A stretch of DNA of 35,132 nucleotides from Flammeovirgaceae bacterium UBA2371. Lineage in GTDB: Bacteria > Bacteroidota > Bacteroidia > Cytophagales > Cyclobacteriaceae. The stretch is from positions 23,017-58,148 of the forward strand of contig DDTF01000017.1 of the NCBI GenBank assembly GCA_002345965.1. The letters are read 5' to 3'. Both the position numbers and the translations under genes were made by a program. Shown in pieces: positions 8,659 to 17,790 of the stretch. How positions within the stretch are numbered: position 1 is the first letter of the stretch; each line of letters opens with the position of its first letter. A model generated the notes under the pieces. That model saw nothing but the letters and a program-made list of their open reading frames with translations, searched no databases and had not been told where the DNA came from.

Positions 8659-9354
8659 TTATCTTTTCAATTCAACAAGATCGGATAACCTGACTGAACC
8701 GGCTAACCTTCTTCGATAGGAAGAAATCCAGAAAAAGAGTAAAGGGACGCCAATGATTGACGGCCATATCCACTGAATCACTCCGGGCATAAATGTCATC
8801 ACCTGTGTAGAGAAGGCTGTAACAGAGGCAATAAATCCACCTGTCATATTGCCAATATGACTGTACAACCATCTGTACTTATCGTCTTGTGGTTTTACAA
8901 ACGATAAGAGTTGTCCCTTCACGATAAGCAAACCACCAAAACCAAAACCAACGCTCAAATAGGTAAACGCACCTAATGTACCATTCACAGTATGGTAAGC
9001 ACCCCATATCACAAAACCTAAGTTGAACAATCCGGAGACTACCAAGGCCAACCAATCAAACCATTTTACTCTTATGCCCGAGCTCAGTTGTTTCTGATAT
9101 ATACTTCTATATCCCACTACTACTGAATAGTAGCTGAAGACTGCAATCATCAGTAAGAAAGGAATTGATTTATAGATTGATAAAAAAAGTGCCGACAGAA
9201 ATATCCAGGTCATGGCCCAAAAGAATACTTTCCCAGCTGTTCGGTGTGCCTTTCCTCCTTTTACTACGAGCAACGCAAGAGGTGCTGCCACCAGTGAAAG
9301 AATTCCTGCAGCAATGTGCGTATAGGTGATTAACATCAATAAATCCATCTCCAT
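8659..9354 (-). CDS. Multi-pass membrane protein (DUF2306-like)
   Basis: This 231-residue protein has about seven hydrophobic segments. The N-terminal pattern ITYTHIAAGILSLVAAPLAL, followed by KGGKAHRTAGKVFFWAM, is typical of the DUF2306-like membrane family, in which a His in the first helix and the KxHRxxGK loop recur. No biochemical role is established that I know of. It lies 30 bases before the histidine kinase and 24 bases after the TPR-like gene, within the same minus-strand unit. It might be an accessory sensor or a heme/quinone-interacting membrane protein, but this is speculation. Confidence 0.8.
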   Translation of the reverse strand: MEMDLLMLITYTHIAAGILSLVAAPLALLVVKGGKAHRTAGKVFFWAMTWIFLSALFLSIYKSIPFLLMIAVFSYYSVVVGYRSIYQKQLSSGIRVKWFDWLALVVSGLFNLGFVIWGAYHTVNGTLGAFTYLSVGFGFGGLLIVKGQLLSFVKPQDDKYRWLYSHIGNMTGGFIASVTAFSTQVMTFMPGVIQWIWPSIIGVPLLFFWISSYRRRLAGSVRLSDLVELKR

Positions 9355-9378
9355 TTTTTAGCAGGCAATTACCGCTTT

Positions 9379-10014
9379 TTAATTACATTGTTTTAACACT
9401 CTCATTGCACTTTCCTTTCCCCAGGCTGGAGCCAGTGCATTCTCACTTTTATAGGACTCAAACATCTCAAGCGATTTTGTGGCTTTCTCACAAGCACTTG
9501 TTGTTGGTGCTTTAAAAAATTGAGCGGTTCCAAATTCCATCTGTGCCAGCAACGCCATTGCCCGGGGATTGTTGGGGTTGAGTGAAAGTGCTTTTCCAAA
9601 AGTTTGCATGGCCATCCCTGAATATTGTTGGCCTCTTGTAGCCGGATCTACCGTTACACGCATCATGTAGACAAAGCCTTCCAGTGCCACAATTTCTGAT
9701 TCATCTGCACGGATTGCTTTTGCTTTGTTTAATCCTTCGGTGGCCTTATCCAGCAACAAATCCTTTTTCGTTCCATCCAATTCGCGTGTTGACATCATGA
9801 CATATCCAAAAGATGCATAGTAGAATGGCTCCCACTTACTTTTCTCTGCTGCACCAATTCGTTCAAATGAGTTGATTGCTGCCTGAATTTGCTCGGGGCT
9901 TTGTGCATTGTAAATAGCATCAATATTGGCTTGCATGGCTTTTTCATACTTATCATTGGCAAACAAAAGTCCAGTGCAAAAACTGAGAACTGAAATTATC
10001 ATTAATTTTTTCAT
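9379..10014 (-). CDS. Exported TPR-like protein of unknown function
   Basis: The protein has 211 residues, with a signal peptide (about 1-19, ending LLFA). The rest is mostly helical. A TPR-like unit (AMQTFGKALSLNPNNPRAMALLAQ, given here in outline, about residues 128-151) and weaker copies before it suggest a small tetratricopeptide scaffold in the periplasm. It contains two or three cysteines, one near the C-terminus. It lies 11 bases after the TonB receptor gene, so it is very probably co-transcribed and may act with the receptor. I do not recognise a named family. Confidence 0.85.
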   Translation of the reverse strand: MKKLMIISVLSFCTGLLFANDKYEKAMQANIDAIYNAQSPEQIQAAINSFERIGAAEKSKWEPFYYASFGYVMMSTRELDGTKKDLLLDKATEGLNKAKAIRADESEIVALEGFVYMMRVTVDPATRGQQYSGMAMQTFGKALSLNPNNPRAMALLAQMEFGTAQFFKAPTTSACEKATKSLEMFESYKSENALAPAWGKESAMRVLKQCN

Positions 10015-10025
10015 GGTTTTAATGT

Positions 10026-12179
10026 TTATAAATTGGGTAGTTGATTAATTGATTTATTTTTTGAAATCGTAAAGAATACTCCCAGGAATAAAAATCGTGG
10101 AGCTGGTTGTCTGATGGCGCGACTTACATAAGTGCCGTTGCTGTCTGGCGTTTCACTGAACTCATATCCAAAGATGTTATCATGGCCCAGTAGATTCGTT
10201 GCCGAAACATATATGATCAGAAATGGCTTGGGCAGGTAAGCCACATTAAAACTCAAATCCTGATAAGCAGGTGTTCGTCCTCCATTAAATATTTCCTCAT
10301 TAGGATTGTTGTAAACCCTGGGACTGCTGTAGGAGTAAGTGATTCCAAATTGCGATTTAATAGCTGAAACAAAACGCTTGCCCACCACAGAAAAGTTGTG
10401 ACGAGAAGCAAAAGTTGGCGTGGAAGTAACTGGAAAATTCAAATAATCGCGTTCTGTGTCCAGGTAGGAATAAGAGACCCAGTAATCTAAATTTTTTACC
10501 GACTCACTGTCTCTCCAAAACAATTCAAATCCCCTGGCATATCCGGTTCCTGAATTGGTCAGTTGCCCGGGATTGCCATTGACAAACTTTACCAGTTTTA
10601 AATACTTTTTATAATAAACTTCTGTTCTGAAGGTTCTATTGTTATTGATCACTTGATAATTCAAAATGTAGTGTTCCGCTACTTCCTCAGCCAACTTATT
10701 GTTTACCCTTAGGTATTGATTTTGTGGTGTTTGGCGAAAACGACCATAGGCCAAAGAAAACTGTCCCTGTTCGAAAGGCTTGTAAGCGACTGACACTCGT
10801 GGATCAATACTGATTTTTTCTTCCAAGCCAATGTATTCGCTTCTAATGCCTGCCCTGGCTACAAACTGCTTACTGGCGTAGGCCTCTGCTTCCATGAAAG
10901 CTGCTGTAATCGGATTGTTGAACTTCAGCACCTGTTGGATGGATAAACTATCCAGGCGTGATGCTTCGTAGCTTATGTTGATGTGTTCAGCACCAAATCT
11001 TAATTCAACCTGATCCGAAACTGAATTTTCAAAAACAAACTTTGTATGAGTGCCTTTTTCTATTTGGCCCATAGGCCCCCCATCCAACACCACATCATCT
11101 TCGTTGTAGTTGTATGAAAATCCTCCTCTCGCAGTCCACCTATTGCCTATCGATTGTAAAAAGGAAGCATTGCCATACCCATAATTGTTTTTGTATTCAA
11201 ATGCCTTCACTTGTACCGGATTAAGGATATCGTGTTGATAAAGGGAAAAGTCAGACCGATTGAAATTGCCATAAAGTTTGACAATGCCATGATCTCCCAC
11301 TTGCTGACGAAAAGCTCCGCTTCCTTCTAATGACACTGGCGGCTTTATCCAATCTACCTCCTGGTTGATCAGCCCGAAATAAGGACGAATATTGGTGTAT
11401 TGTACTTTCCCGGAAACAGATGAACGATCCCAAACCTGGGTGTGGGCCACATCTCCGCCAACGGACAACAATCCTATGTCTGTTTGATTGATATCCGCTT
11501 TGTCTTTTGAATCCAGCACCAATGCCGAGGACAACGCCTGGCCATACTCTGCTGAATACCCACCCGTACTGAAACTGGTTCCCTTAAACATAAACGGCAT
11601 AAACCGTCCTCGAGAAGGCGTATTAGGCGCTGCAGCACCATAGGCGTTAAGTACCATCATTCCATCGATGAAAGTTCTCGTTTCGCTGCCATCTCCTCCT
11701 CTTACAAACAATCTGCCGCTCTCACCTACTTTTTGAGTACCGGGTAATGTATTGAGTGCACCGGCTATATCTGCTGTAGCACCGGCTGTAGTAGCAATAT
11801 CTACCGCCTTTAAGATGGTTCTTCTTTTTTCTTCGCCAGCGGTGAAAGAACCTGCAGAGATCACCACTGCATCCAGTTGATTAATGGCTTCTTTGAGTAC
11901 TACTTGTAATTCTATGTCTTGTCCATTCAATTGAATGGTTTGGGTAAATGACTTATACCCAACGAATGTGATGGAAAGCACCTGTTCACCCGTCTCGGCA
12001 GTTACAAAACGGAAGTGGCCATCCAATTCAGTGGAAGCACCATCATAAGTGCCTTCAACAGATACATTGGCACCAGGAATTGCCTCCCCTTTTTCGTCTT
12101 TAACTACTCCCGAAATGGTTGCTTGACCAAAAGTGAAAAGGGAAACAAAAAATAAGATCAAGAATATCGCTGCTTTCAT
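10026..12179 (-). CDS. TonB-dependent outer-membrane receptor
   Basis: This 717-residue protein starts with a signal peptide (1-19). A carboxypeptidase-regulatory-like domain follows (about 20-105; ISGVVKDEKGEAIPGANVSV, then FVGYKS). Next come a plug domain (about 115-225; LNTLPGTQKVGESGRLFVRGG) and a C-terminal 22-strand-type barrel. It would import a substrate across the outer membrane with TonB energy. There is no SusD partner, so glycan uptake of the Sus type is unlikely. Candidate substrates such as metals or small chelates cannot be told from the sequence. It heads a five-gene minus-strand unit that ends with a LytS/LytTR pair. The ATG at 12179 gives the signal peptide directly. No convincing promoter was found in the 136-base gap before it. 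Confidence 0.95.
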   Translation of the reverse strand: MKAAIFLILFFVSLFTFGQATISGVVKDEKGEAIPGANVSVEGTYDGASTELDGHFRFVTAETGEQVLSITFVGYKSFTQTIQLNGQDIELQVVLKEAINQLDAVVISAGSFTAGEEKRRTILKAVDIATTAGATADIAGALNTLPGTQKVGESGRLFVRGGDGSETRTFIDGMMVLNAYGAAAPNTPSRGRFMPFMFKGTSFSTGGYSAEYGQALSSALVLDSKDKADINQTDIGLLSVGGDVAHTQVWDRSSVSGKVQYTNIRPYFGLINQEVDWIKPPVSLEGSGAFRQQVGDHGIVKLYGNFNRSDFSLYQHDILNPVQVKAFEYKNNYGYGNASFLQSIGNRWTARGGFSYNYNEDDVVLDGGPMGQIEKGTHTKFVFENSVSDQVELRFGAEHINISYEASRLDSLSIQQVLKFNNPITAAFMEAEAYASKQFVARAGIRSEYIGLEEKISIDPRVSVAYKPFEQGQFSLAYGRFRQTPQNQYLRVNNKLAEEVAEHYILNYQVINNNRTFRTEVYYKKYLKLVKFVNGNPGQLTNSGTGYARGFELFWRDSESVKNLDYWVSYSYLDTERDYLNFPVTSTPTFASRHNFSVVGKRFVSAIKSQFGITYSYSSPRVYNNPNEEIFNGGRTPAYQDLSFNVAYLPKPFLIIYVSATNLLGHDNIFGYEFSETPDSNGTYVSRAIRQPAPRFLFLGVFFTISKNKSINQLPNL

Positions 12180-12265
12180 TTTTGTGATGATTACAGCGTA
12201 AATATTCTATCCCAATTCATTGATTCATAAAATGAGTTGCTGAGCTGTAGGATAGTCAGGATGAA

Positions 12266-12295
12266 TTGTAAAAAAGCTCAAATTGACTAATTTGG
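12266..12295 (+). promoter_or_regulatory. Probable promoter of the M28 peptidase gene
   Basis: TTG (12266-12268), then 19 bases, then TAATTTGG (12288-12295) match the Bacteroidetes -33/-7 consensus with one mismatch. Transcription would begin near 12301. That excludes the upstream start at 12283 and supports the ATG at 12316 as the translation start. Confidence 0.5.
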
Positions 12296-12315
12296 CACCT
12301 TATCCAGTTGTACAC

Positions 12316-13614
12316 ATGAAAAAATTAGTGACCATCCTTCTTTTCGCAGTCTTTGTTTTTACTTCAAAGGCTCAAAACGTTAATAAACTCATCAAAGAGA
12401 AGAATGTGTCAAAAATTATCCATACGCTGGCATCCGATGAAATGCGTGGAAGATCCGCACTTGCTCCTCAAGACATCAATAAGGCTGCTGACTTTATTGA
12501 AAAACAATTTAAAAAGGCTGGTCTTTCTCCCTTGCCCGGGCTAACCGGTTATCGGCAGGAATTTCAAAAAGTAAAACTAACCCTAACCAACCTTGATGTA
12601 ATTATTGCCGGAAAGAGAATTCCTCAGGATTATCTACTGCTATCCAGCAAAGCCGAACTAATCAATTTGAATGAAGAAACACCGATAGATACCATTGGTA
12701 AAAGTCAACCACTTTTCCCTACCCTTTCCTCCATTGAAAGAAAAGGTGGTAACAAGATTGTTTTGGTGGCTAAAGAACATGAAGCCAATTTCAAAATAGC
12801 CAAGGACTATCTCGGCCGTCCGAAAATTCTGGATCCAGGTGCATCCTCTACAGGATCTATCCTATATATTCTTGGGCATGAAAGCACTGCTGACATTTCC
12901 ATTCGTGCATCGCAAAGTAAGGAGACCATTACCATGGCCAATGTAGTGGGTGTATTACCGGGAAAGTCAAGACCGGATGAGCACGTCATCTTTTCTGCTC
13001 ACTATGATCACATTGGTATTCAGCCATCGGTTGCCGGGGATAGCATTGCCAACGGAGCAGATGATGATGCTTCAGGCACTACCGCTGTCATTGCGCTCGC
13101 CAAGTACTTCAGCAAAATCAAGTCCAACGAACGAACACTGATCTTCGCTGCATTTACAGCTGAAGAAATTGGGGGCTATGGTTCGAAGTATTTTTCACAA
13201 CAACTGGAAGCTGATAAAATTATTGCCATGTTCAACATTGAGATGATTGGCAAAGCTTCAAAGTGGGGTCAGAATGCAGCTTTTATTACCGGTTTTGAAC
13301 GCAGCGACTTTGGTACCATTCTTCAGAAAAATCTGGAGGGAACAACTTTTCAAATTCATCCAGATCCTTATCCGGAGCAAAACCTGTTTTACCGATCAGA
13401 CAATGCCACTTTAGCCAGATTGGGGGTTCCGGCACACTCCATCTCCACGGATCAAATACCTACAGATCCTTACTACCATACTGTAGATGACGAAGTGGCC
13501 ACCCTGGATATGGCCAATATTACAGCTGCCGTTCGTGGTATTGCCCTTAGTGCAAAAACCATTGTGGCCGGATCAGACACGCCTACGCGGGTGGATAAGT
13601 CGCAAGTCAATTGA
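12316..13614 (+). CDS. M28-family zinc aminopeptidase, exported
   Basis: The protein has 432 residues from the ATG at 12316. That start gives a clean signal peptide (1-19, ending SKAQ) and lies just after a predicted promoter. Metal ligands of M28 peptidases are visible: H229 in SAHYDHIG, the bridging D250 in NGADDDASG, E283/E284 in FTAEEIGG (general base and ligand), E309 in NIEMIG, and H388 in DPYYHTVDDE. An N-terminal segment precedes the catalytic core, and a PA-like insert (about 100-210) sits before the first ligand. Such enzymes release N-terminal amino acids from peptides in the periplasm or outside the cell. Glutamate replaces the more common aspartate in NIEMIG, which is tolerated in the family. 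The gene is monocistronic by spacing. Confidence 0.94.
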   Translation: MKKLVTILLFAVFVFTSKAQNVNKLIKEKNVSKIIHTLASDEMRGRSALAPQDINKAADFIEKQFKKAGLSPLPGLTGYRQEFQKVKLTLTNLDVIIAGKRIPQDYLLLSSKAELINLNEETPIDTIGKSQPLFPTLSSIERKGGNKIVLVAKEHEANFKIAKDYLGRPKILDPGASSTGSILYILGHESTADISIRASQSKETITMANVVGVLPGKSRPDEHVIFSAHYDHIGIQPSVAGDSIANGADDDASGTTAVIALAKYFSKIKSNERTLIFAAFTAEEIGGYGSKYFSQQLEADKIIAMFNIEMIGKASKWGQNAAFITGFERSDFGTILQKNLEGTTFQIHPDPYPEQNLFYRSDNATLARLGVPAHSISTDQIPTDPYYHTVDDEVATLDMANITAAVRGIALSAKTIVAGSDTPTRVDKSQVN

Positions 13615-13673
13615 TTGGCCAAATAATAAGGGATTGACGGCCACTTAGCCCTGATTTTCTCCCTCCTTTGGCT

Positions 13674-13681
13674 TATTTTTG
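13674..13681 (+). promoter_or_regulatory. Candidate -7 element before leuS
   Basis: TATTTTTG matches TAnnTTTG exactly and lies 23 bases before the leuS ATG, a normal leader length for this phylum. The expected TTG about 19 bases upstream is not present (CTG at 13651-13653), so the call rests on the -7 element alone. An AAGGG a few bases before the ATG could help ribosome binding. Confidence 0.4.
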
Positions 13682-13704
13682 CGCTTTATTTTAAGGGTAG
13701 CAAG

Positions 13705-16509
13705 ATGTCGGATTACAGCAAAGAGGAAATCAAGAAGATTGAAGAGAAATGGCAACAACGATGGCGCGATCGTGGGGTTTATAAAACCACCAACGATACC
13801 ACCAAGCCCAAATATTATGCGCTAGATATGTTTCCCTACCCTTCGGGAGCAGGACTTCATGTGGGGCATCCCCTCGGATACATTGCCACAGACATTGTGG
13901 CCAGGTTTAAAAGGGTAAAGGGATATAATGTGCTCCACCCCATGGGCTACGATGCATTCGGATTGCCTGCGGAGCAATACGCCATCGAACATGGTGTACA
14001 TCCAGCCATTTCCACAGCAAAAAATATTGAAACATTCAGGAGTCAATTGGATCGGATTGGTTTCTGCTATGACTGGAGCCGTGAAGTAAGAACCTGCGAT
14101 CCTAACTATTATAAATGGACCCAATGGATCTTTTTGCAATTGTTCGACAGTTGGTTCAATCGCAGCATGCAAAAAGCAGAAAGAATTGAAAAATTAATTT
14201 CCAACTTTGAGCAGCAAGGAAATCAGGATCATCCTTTTCCTAATGCAAAATACCAACTGCCATCTGGTGATATCACATTTACTGCTGCTGCCTGGAATTC
14301 ATTTGATGAGCAATTGAAGCAAGAGGTGTTGATGCAATATCGTCTGGCCTACCTTGCCTATACGGATGTAAACTGGTGTGAAGCTTTGGGCACCGTGCTT
14401 GCCAATGATGAAGTAATCAATGGTGTAAGCTACAGGGGCGGGCATCCGGTAGTAAAAAAACAAATGCGTCAGTGGAGTTTGCGCATCACCGAATATGCCG
14501 AGCGCCTGCTCAAAGGATTGAATGAAATTGACTTCAGCGATTCGATGAAAGACATTCAGCGCAACTGGATTGGTCGCAGTGAAGGAGCTAAAATTACTTT
14601 TGATATCAAGAGTGAAAAGGAAACTATCAGCAATATGATGGTTTTCACCACACGACCTGATACCATTTTCGGAGTAGACTTCATGGTAGTGGCACCAGAA
14701 CATGCAATGGTCAAAGAAATTACCAGCGCGCAACAAAAAGATGAGGTAGAAAAATACCTTACTTATGTAGAGAGTCGATCTGAGGTAGACCGGATGGCCG
14801 AAGTCAAAAAGATCACCGGTTGTTTTACCGGTGCCTACGCCATCAATCCATTTAACCATAGGGAAGTTCCCATTTGGATCAGTGAATATGTTCTAGCAGG
14901 TTATGGCACTGGTGCTATCATGGGTGTGCCATGTGGTGATGATCGCGATCATAGGTTCGCCAAGCATTTTAATATCCCTATTACCAACATTATTGGGGCG
15001 CATTATACCGGAGAGGAAGCCAACCCCACCTATGAGGCCACGCTTTCCAATTCAGATTTCTTGAATGGCACCAAAATGAAGGATGCCATGTCGATTGTCA
15101 TTGACAAATTGGTGGCCATGGGCAGAGGAGAAAAGCAAGTCAACTACAAAATGCGAGATGCAGGCTGGAGCCGACAGCGCTATTGGGGTGAACCATTTCC
15201 TGTTGTTTTCAAAAATGACATGCCCTATGCCATGGATGAAAAGGATTTGCCTCTCGAATTGCCCGATACCAATGAATTCAAATCATCAGGTTCCGGAGAA
15301 GGTCCGTTGGCCAACCTGAAAGACTGGATCAATATTGGCCCTAACGAAAAAAGGGATTCCAACACCATGCCTACCCACGCTGGCGCTGCCTGGTATTTCC
15401 TCAGGTATATGGATCCCTACAATGAAAAGGAGTTTGCTTCGAAAGAAGCACTGGATTATTGGAACCAGGTGGATGTATATGTAGGAGGAAGTGAACACGC
15501 TGTTGCCCACTTGCTTTATGCCAGACTTTGGACGAAAGTGCTGCACGATTTGGGGTACCTGAGCTTTGACGAACCCTTCAAGAAATTAATCAATCAAGGT
15601 AAGATCACCGGAGATTCGAGGTTTGTATACAGGGTTCGAGGAACAAACCAATTTGTATCCCATGGTTTGAAAGATAACTATACCACTGATGCCCTTCATG
15701 TGGATGTAAATATTGTCAACGGGCTGGAATTGGATACTTCCCTGTTCAAAAGCTGGAAACCTGACTTTGCCAACGCAGAATTTATTCTGGAAGATGGCAA
15801 ATACATTTGTGGGTCTGCCATTGAGAAAATGAGCAAGTCCTACTTCAATGTTATCAATCCTGATCGCATCATCGAAAACTATGGTGCTGACACTTTGCGC
15901 ATGTATGAGATGTTTCTTGGTCCGCTGGAACAATCCAAGCCATGGAACACCAGTGGTATCGATGGGGTTTACAAGTTTTTGCGAAAATTCTGGAACCTGA
16001 TGCACAATGCAGAAGGCAACGTTGCCATGTCGGAGGAGGAGCCCACTAAAGAGGAGCTCAAAGTTTTGCATAAAACTTTAAAGAAAGTAGAGCAGGATAT
16101 TGATAATTTCTCTTTCAATACGTCTGTGAGTGAATTCATGATTTGCATCAACGAACTCACCTCATTGAAATGCAGAAAGCGCGCTGTAATTGAACCACTG
16201 GTTATTGCCCTCTCCCCTTTTGCCCCTCACATTGCAGAAGAACTTTGGGAAAAACTGGGACATACGGACACCGTGCTGAATGCCACTTATCCAAAAGTGG
16301 AAGAAAAGTATTTGATAGAAAGTACATTTGAATACCCGATCTCTATTAATGGAAAAGTAAGAGCCAAAATGAATATGGCTTTGGATATGCCAAAGGAAGA
16401 CATTCAAAAATTGGTGATGGCCTCAGAAGTGGTACAGAAATGGACGGAAGGAAAAGCACCCAAGAAGGTGATTATTGTACCTGGCAAGATTGTGAATGTG
16501 GTACTTTAA
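13705..16509 (+). CDS. leuS: Leucyl-tRNA synthetase
   Basis: This 934-residue class I aminoacyl-tRNA synthetase charges tRNA-Leu in the cytoplasm. The HIGH motif appears as H52-V-G-H55 after FPYPSGAGL. The CP1 editing domain follows (about 220-430, with TTRPDTIFG and CGDDRDHRF). KMSKS is at 708-712. The C-terminal anticodon-binding and tail domains are complete. The segments before KMSKS (GTNQFVSHGLK to LEDGKYICG) and after the HIGH part (about 170-200) are insertions that are usual in Bacteroidetes LeuS, so they are not anomalous. Three further genes follow at short spacing (37, 9 and 8 bases), forming a likely operon. Confidence 0.98.
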   Translation: MSDYSKEEIKKIEEKWQQRWRDRGVYKTTNDTTKPKYYALDMFPYPSGAGLHVGHPLGYIATDIVARFKRVKGYNVLHPMGYDAFGLPAEQYAIEHGVHPAISTAKNIETFRSQLDRIGFCYDWSREVRTCDPNYYKWTQWIFLQLFDSWFNRSMQKAERIEKLISNFEQQGNQDHPFPNAKYQLPSGDITFTAAAWNSFDEQLKQEVLMQYRLAYLAYTDVNWCEALGTVLANDEVINGVSYRGGHPVVKKQMRQWSLRITEYAERLLKGLNEIDFSDSMKDIQRNWIGRSEGAKITFDIKSEKETISNMMVFTTRPDTIFGVDFMVVAPEHAMVKEITSAQQKDEVEKYLTYVESRSEVDRMAEVKKITGCFTGAYAINPFNHREVPIWISEYVLAGYGTGAIMGVPCGDDRDHRFAKHFNIPITNIIGAHYTGEEANPTYEATLSNSDFLNGTKMKDAMSIVIDKLVAMGRGEKQVNYKMRDAGWSRQRYWGEPFPVVFKNDMPYAMDEKDLPLELPDTNEFKSSGSGEGPLANLKDWINIGPNEKRDSNTMPTHAGAAWYFLRYMDPYNEKEFASKEALDYWNQVDVYVGGSEHAVAHLLYARLWTKVLHDLGYLSFDEPFKKLINQGKITGDSRFVYRVRGTNQFVSHGLKDNYTTDALHVDVNIVNGLELDTSLFKSWKPDFANAEFILEDGKYICGSAIEKMSKSYFNVINPDRIIENYGADTLRMYEMFLGPLEQSKPWNTSGIDGVYKFLRKFWNLMHNAEGNVAMSEEEPTKEELKVLHKTLKKVEQDIDNFSFNTSVSEFMICINELTSLKCRKRAVIEPLVIALSPFAPHIAEELWEKLGHTDTVLNATYPKVEEKYLIESTFEYPISINGKVRAKMNMALDMPKEDIQKLVMASEVVQKWTEGKAPKKVIIVPGKIVNVVL

Positions 16510-16546
16510 GGGCAATACCATAACTTAGGGTGACAAAATTAAAAGC

Positions 16547-17551
16547 ATGAAATATTCAAGGATAGTTGGTTTGGGGCATCATGTGCCAGAAACGGTGATC
16601 TCTAATCAATATTTGTCCAATATTATGGACACTACCGATGAGTGGATCATCGAGCGAACTGGAATAAAGCAAAGGAGATGGATTGACCCCGCCAAAGATA
16701 CTGTTGCAAATATGTCTGCCAAGGCCAGCAGAATGGCCCTTGAAAGGGCCGGTTTAAAAGAGCAAGACATCGACTTTATTGTATTTGCTACCATCACGCC
16801 CGACTATTTCTTTCCCGGATCAGGAGTATTGTTACAAAGAGAACTTGGTCTTGATGGCAGAGTAGGTGCGCTTGATTTGCGCAATGCCTGCTCCGGATTT
16901 ATCTATGCGCTTTCAGTAGCTGACCAATTTATTAAAACGGGAATGTATAAAACCATCCTGGTGGTGGGTGCTGAAATTCAATCCACCGCGCTGGACATCA
17001 CAACAAGAGGAAGGAATACTGCTGTAATTTTTGGAGACGGTGCAGGTGCTGCTGTTTTGCAAGCCACTGAAAAGCCTGGCATACTGTCAACACATCTGCA
17101 TTCGGATGGTAATTTTGCGGAAGAACTTTATGTAAAAGACCCAGGTAGCAGCAGGCCTCATGCTGAACGTCAACCTGAACAAATTTTGGATACCAGTTCC
17201 TTTAAAGTAGTGATGAATGGAAGCCAGGTTTTCAAGCATGCTGTGGTGCGCTTTACTGAGGTGATCAACGAAGCTTTGGAGGCCAACAACATGACCAAAG
17301 ACGACATCAGCTTGCTGGTGCCACATCAGGCCAATTTGCGCATCAGTCAGTTTATACAGCAGAAAATGGGATTGTCTGATGACAAAGTGTACAATAACAT
17401 AATGCACTATGGCAACACTACTGCTGCTTCTATTCCCATAGCCATGAGCGAAGCATGGGCAGAAGGAAAAATGAAAAAAGATGACATCATATGCCTTGCT
17501 GCTTTTGGCAGTGGTTTTACATGGGCATCCGCTTTAATCAAATGGCAATAA
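16547..17551 (+). CDS. fabH: 3-oxoacyl-ACP synthase III (FabH-like)
   Basis: The 334-residue protein has the thiolase-fold catalytic triad of FabH: C115 in DLRNACSGF, H260 in VPHQAN and N290 in HYGNTTAAS. FabH condenses acetyl-CoA or branched acyl-CoA with malonyl-ACP to start fatty acid synthesis. The usual FabH neighbours (plsX, rpmF, fabD) are absent. Instead the gene sits 37 bases after leuS and before two small genes, so it may be an additional KAS III paralogue rather than the housekeeping copy. The start ATG at 16547 gives the standard N-terminus. The catalytic class is certain; the physiological role is less so. Confidence 0.92.
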   Translation: MKYSRIVGLGHHVPETVISNQYLSNIMDTTDEWIIERTGIKQRRWIDPAKDTVANMSAKASRMALERAGLKEQDIDFIVFATITPDYFFPGSGVLLQRELGLDGRVGALDLRNACSGFIYALSVADQFIKTGMYKTILVVGAEIQSTALDITTRGRNTAVIFGDGAGAAVLQATEKPGILSTHLHSDGNFAEELYVKDPGSSRPHAERQPEQILDTSSFKVVMNGSQVFKHAVVRFTEVINEALEANNMTKDDISLLVPHQANLRISQFIQQKMGLSDDKVYNNIMHYGNTTAASIPIAMSEAWAEGKMKKDDIICLAAFGSGFTWASALIKWQ

Positions 17552-17560
17552 AACTTAAAC

Positions 17561-17782
17561 ATGAAGACGACCTCCTACAATCCCAGTCCACTAGAAGTAG
17601 ATCTCGCCAATGCGATCCTCATTCTTCAAAAAGAAATAGAAAAGCATCTTCAAGACAATAGAATTGTAACTGCAGAGTCCAATCTCGGTAAAGACAATCC
17701 GTTAGTGAGATTTATTCTGGAGGACAAAGATGGCGATCACCATGAATTGGTAGTAAGAATTGTTCAAATCCCCGATAAATAG
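17561..17782 (+). CDS. Small conserved-looking protein of unknown function
   Basis: This is a 73-residue acidic/basic cytoplasmic protein with no signal peptide or membrane segment. An amphipathic helix (about 12-35) is followed by a beta-rich half containing VRFILEDKDGDHHELVVRI. It sits 9 bases after the FabH-like gene and 8 bases before the RidA-family gene, so it is almost certainly expressed with them. I do not recognise a family, and the composition gives no sign of nucleic-acid binding. Confidence 0.75.
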   Translation: MKTTSYNPSPLEVDLANAILILQKEIEKHLQDNRIVTAESNLGKDNPLVRFILEDKDGDHHELVVRIVQIPDK

Positions 17783-17790
17783 CCAATAGC

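Noticed and set aside
12283..12315. Upstream start for the M28 peptidase
   Set aside because: It would precede the predicted transcription start near 12301 and put twelve residues before a clean signal peptide.
14164..14290. Apparent insertion in LeuS after the HIGH domain
   Set aside because: This and the segment before KMSKS are usual in Bacteroidetes LeuS, so they are not a novel domain.
14299..14859. 186-codon minus-strand frame inside leuS
   Set aside because: It lies antisense to the LeuS editing domain, with no independent motif or promoter; the leuS frame explains the sequence.
15586..16071. 161-codon minus-strand frame inside leuS
   Set aside because: It is antisense to the KMSKS region; a codon-composition shadow.
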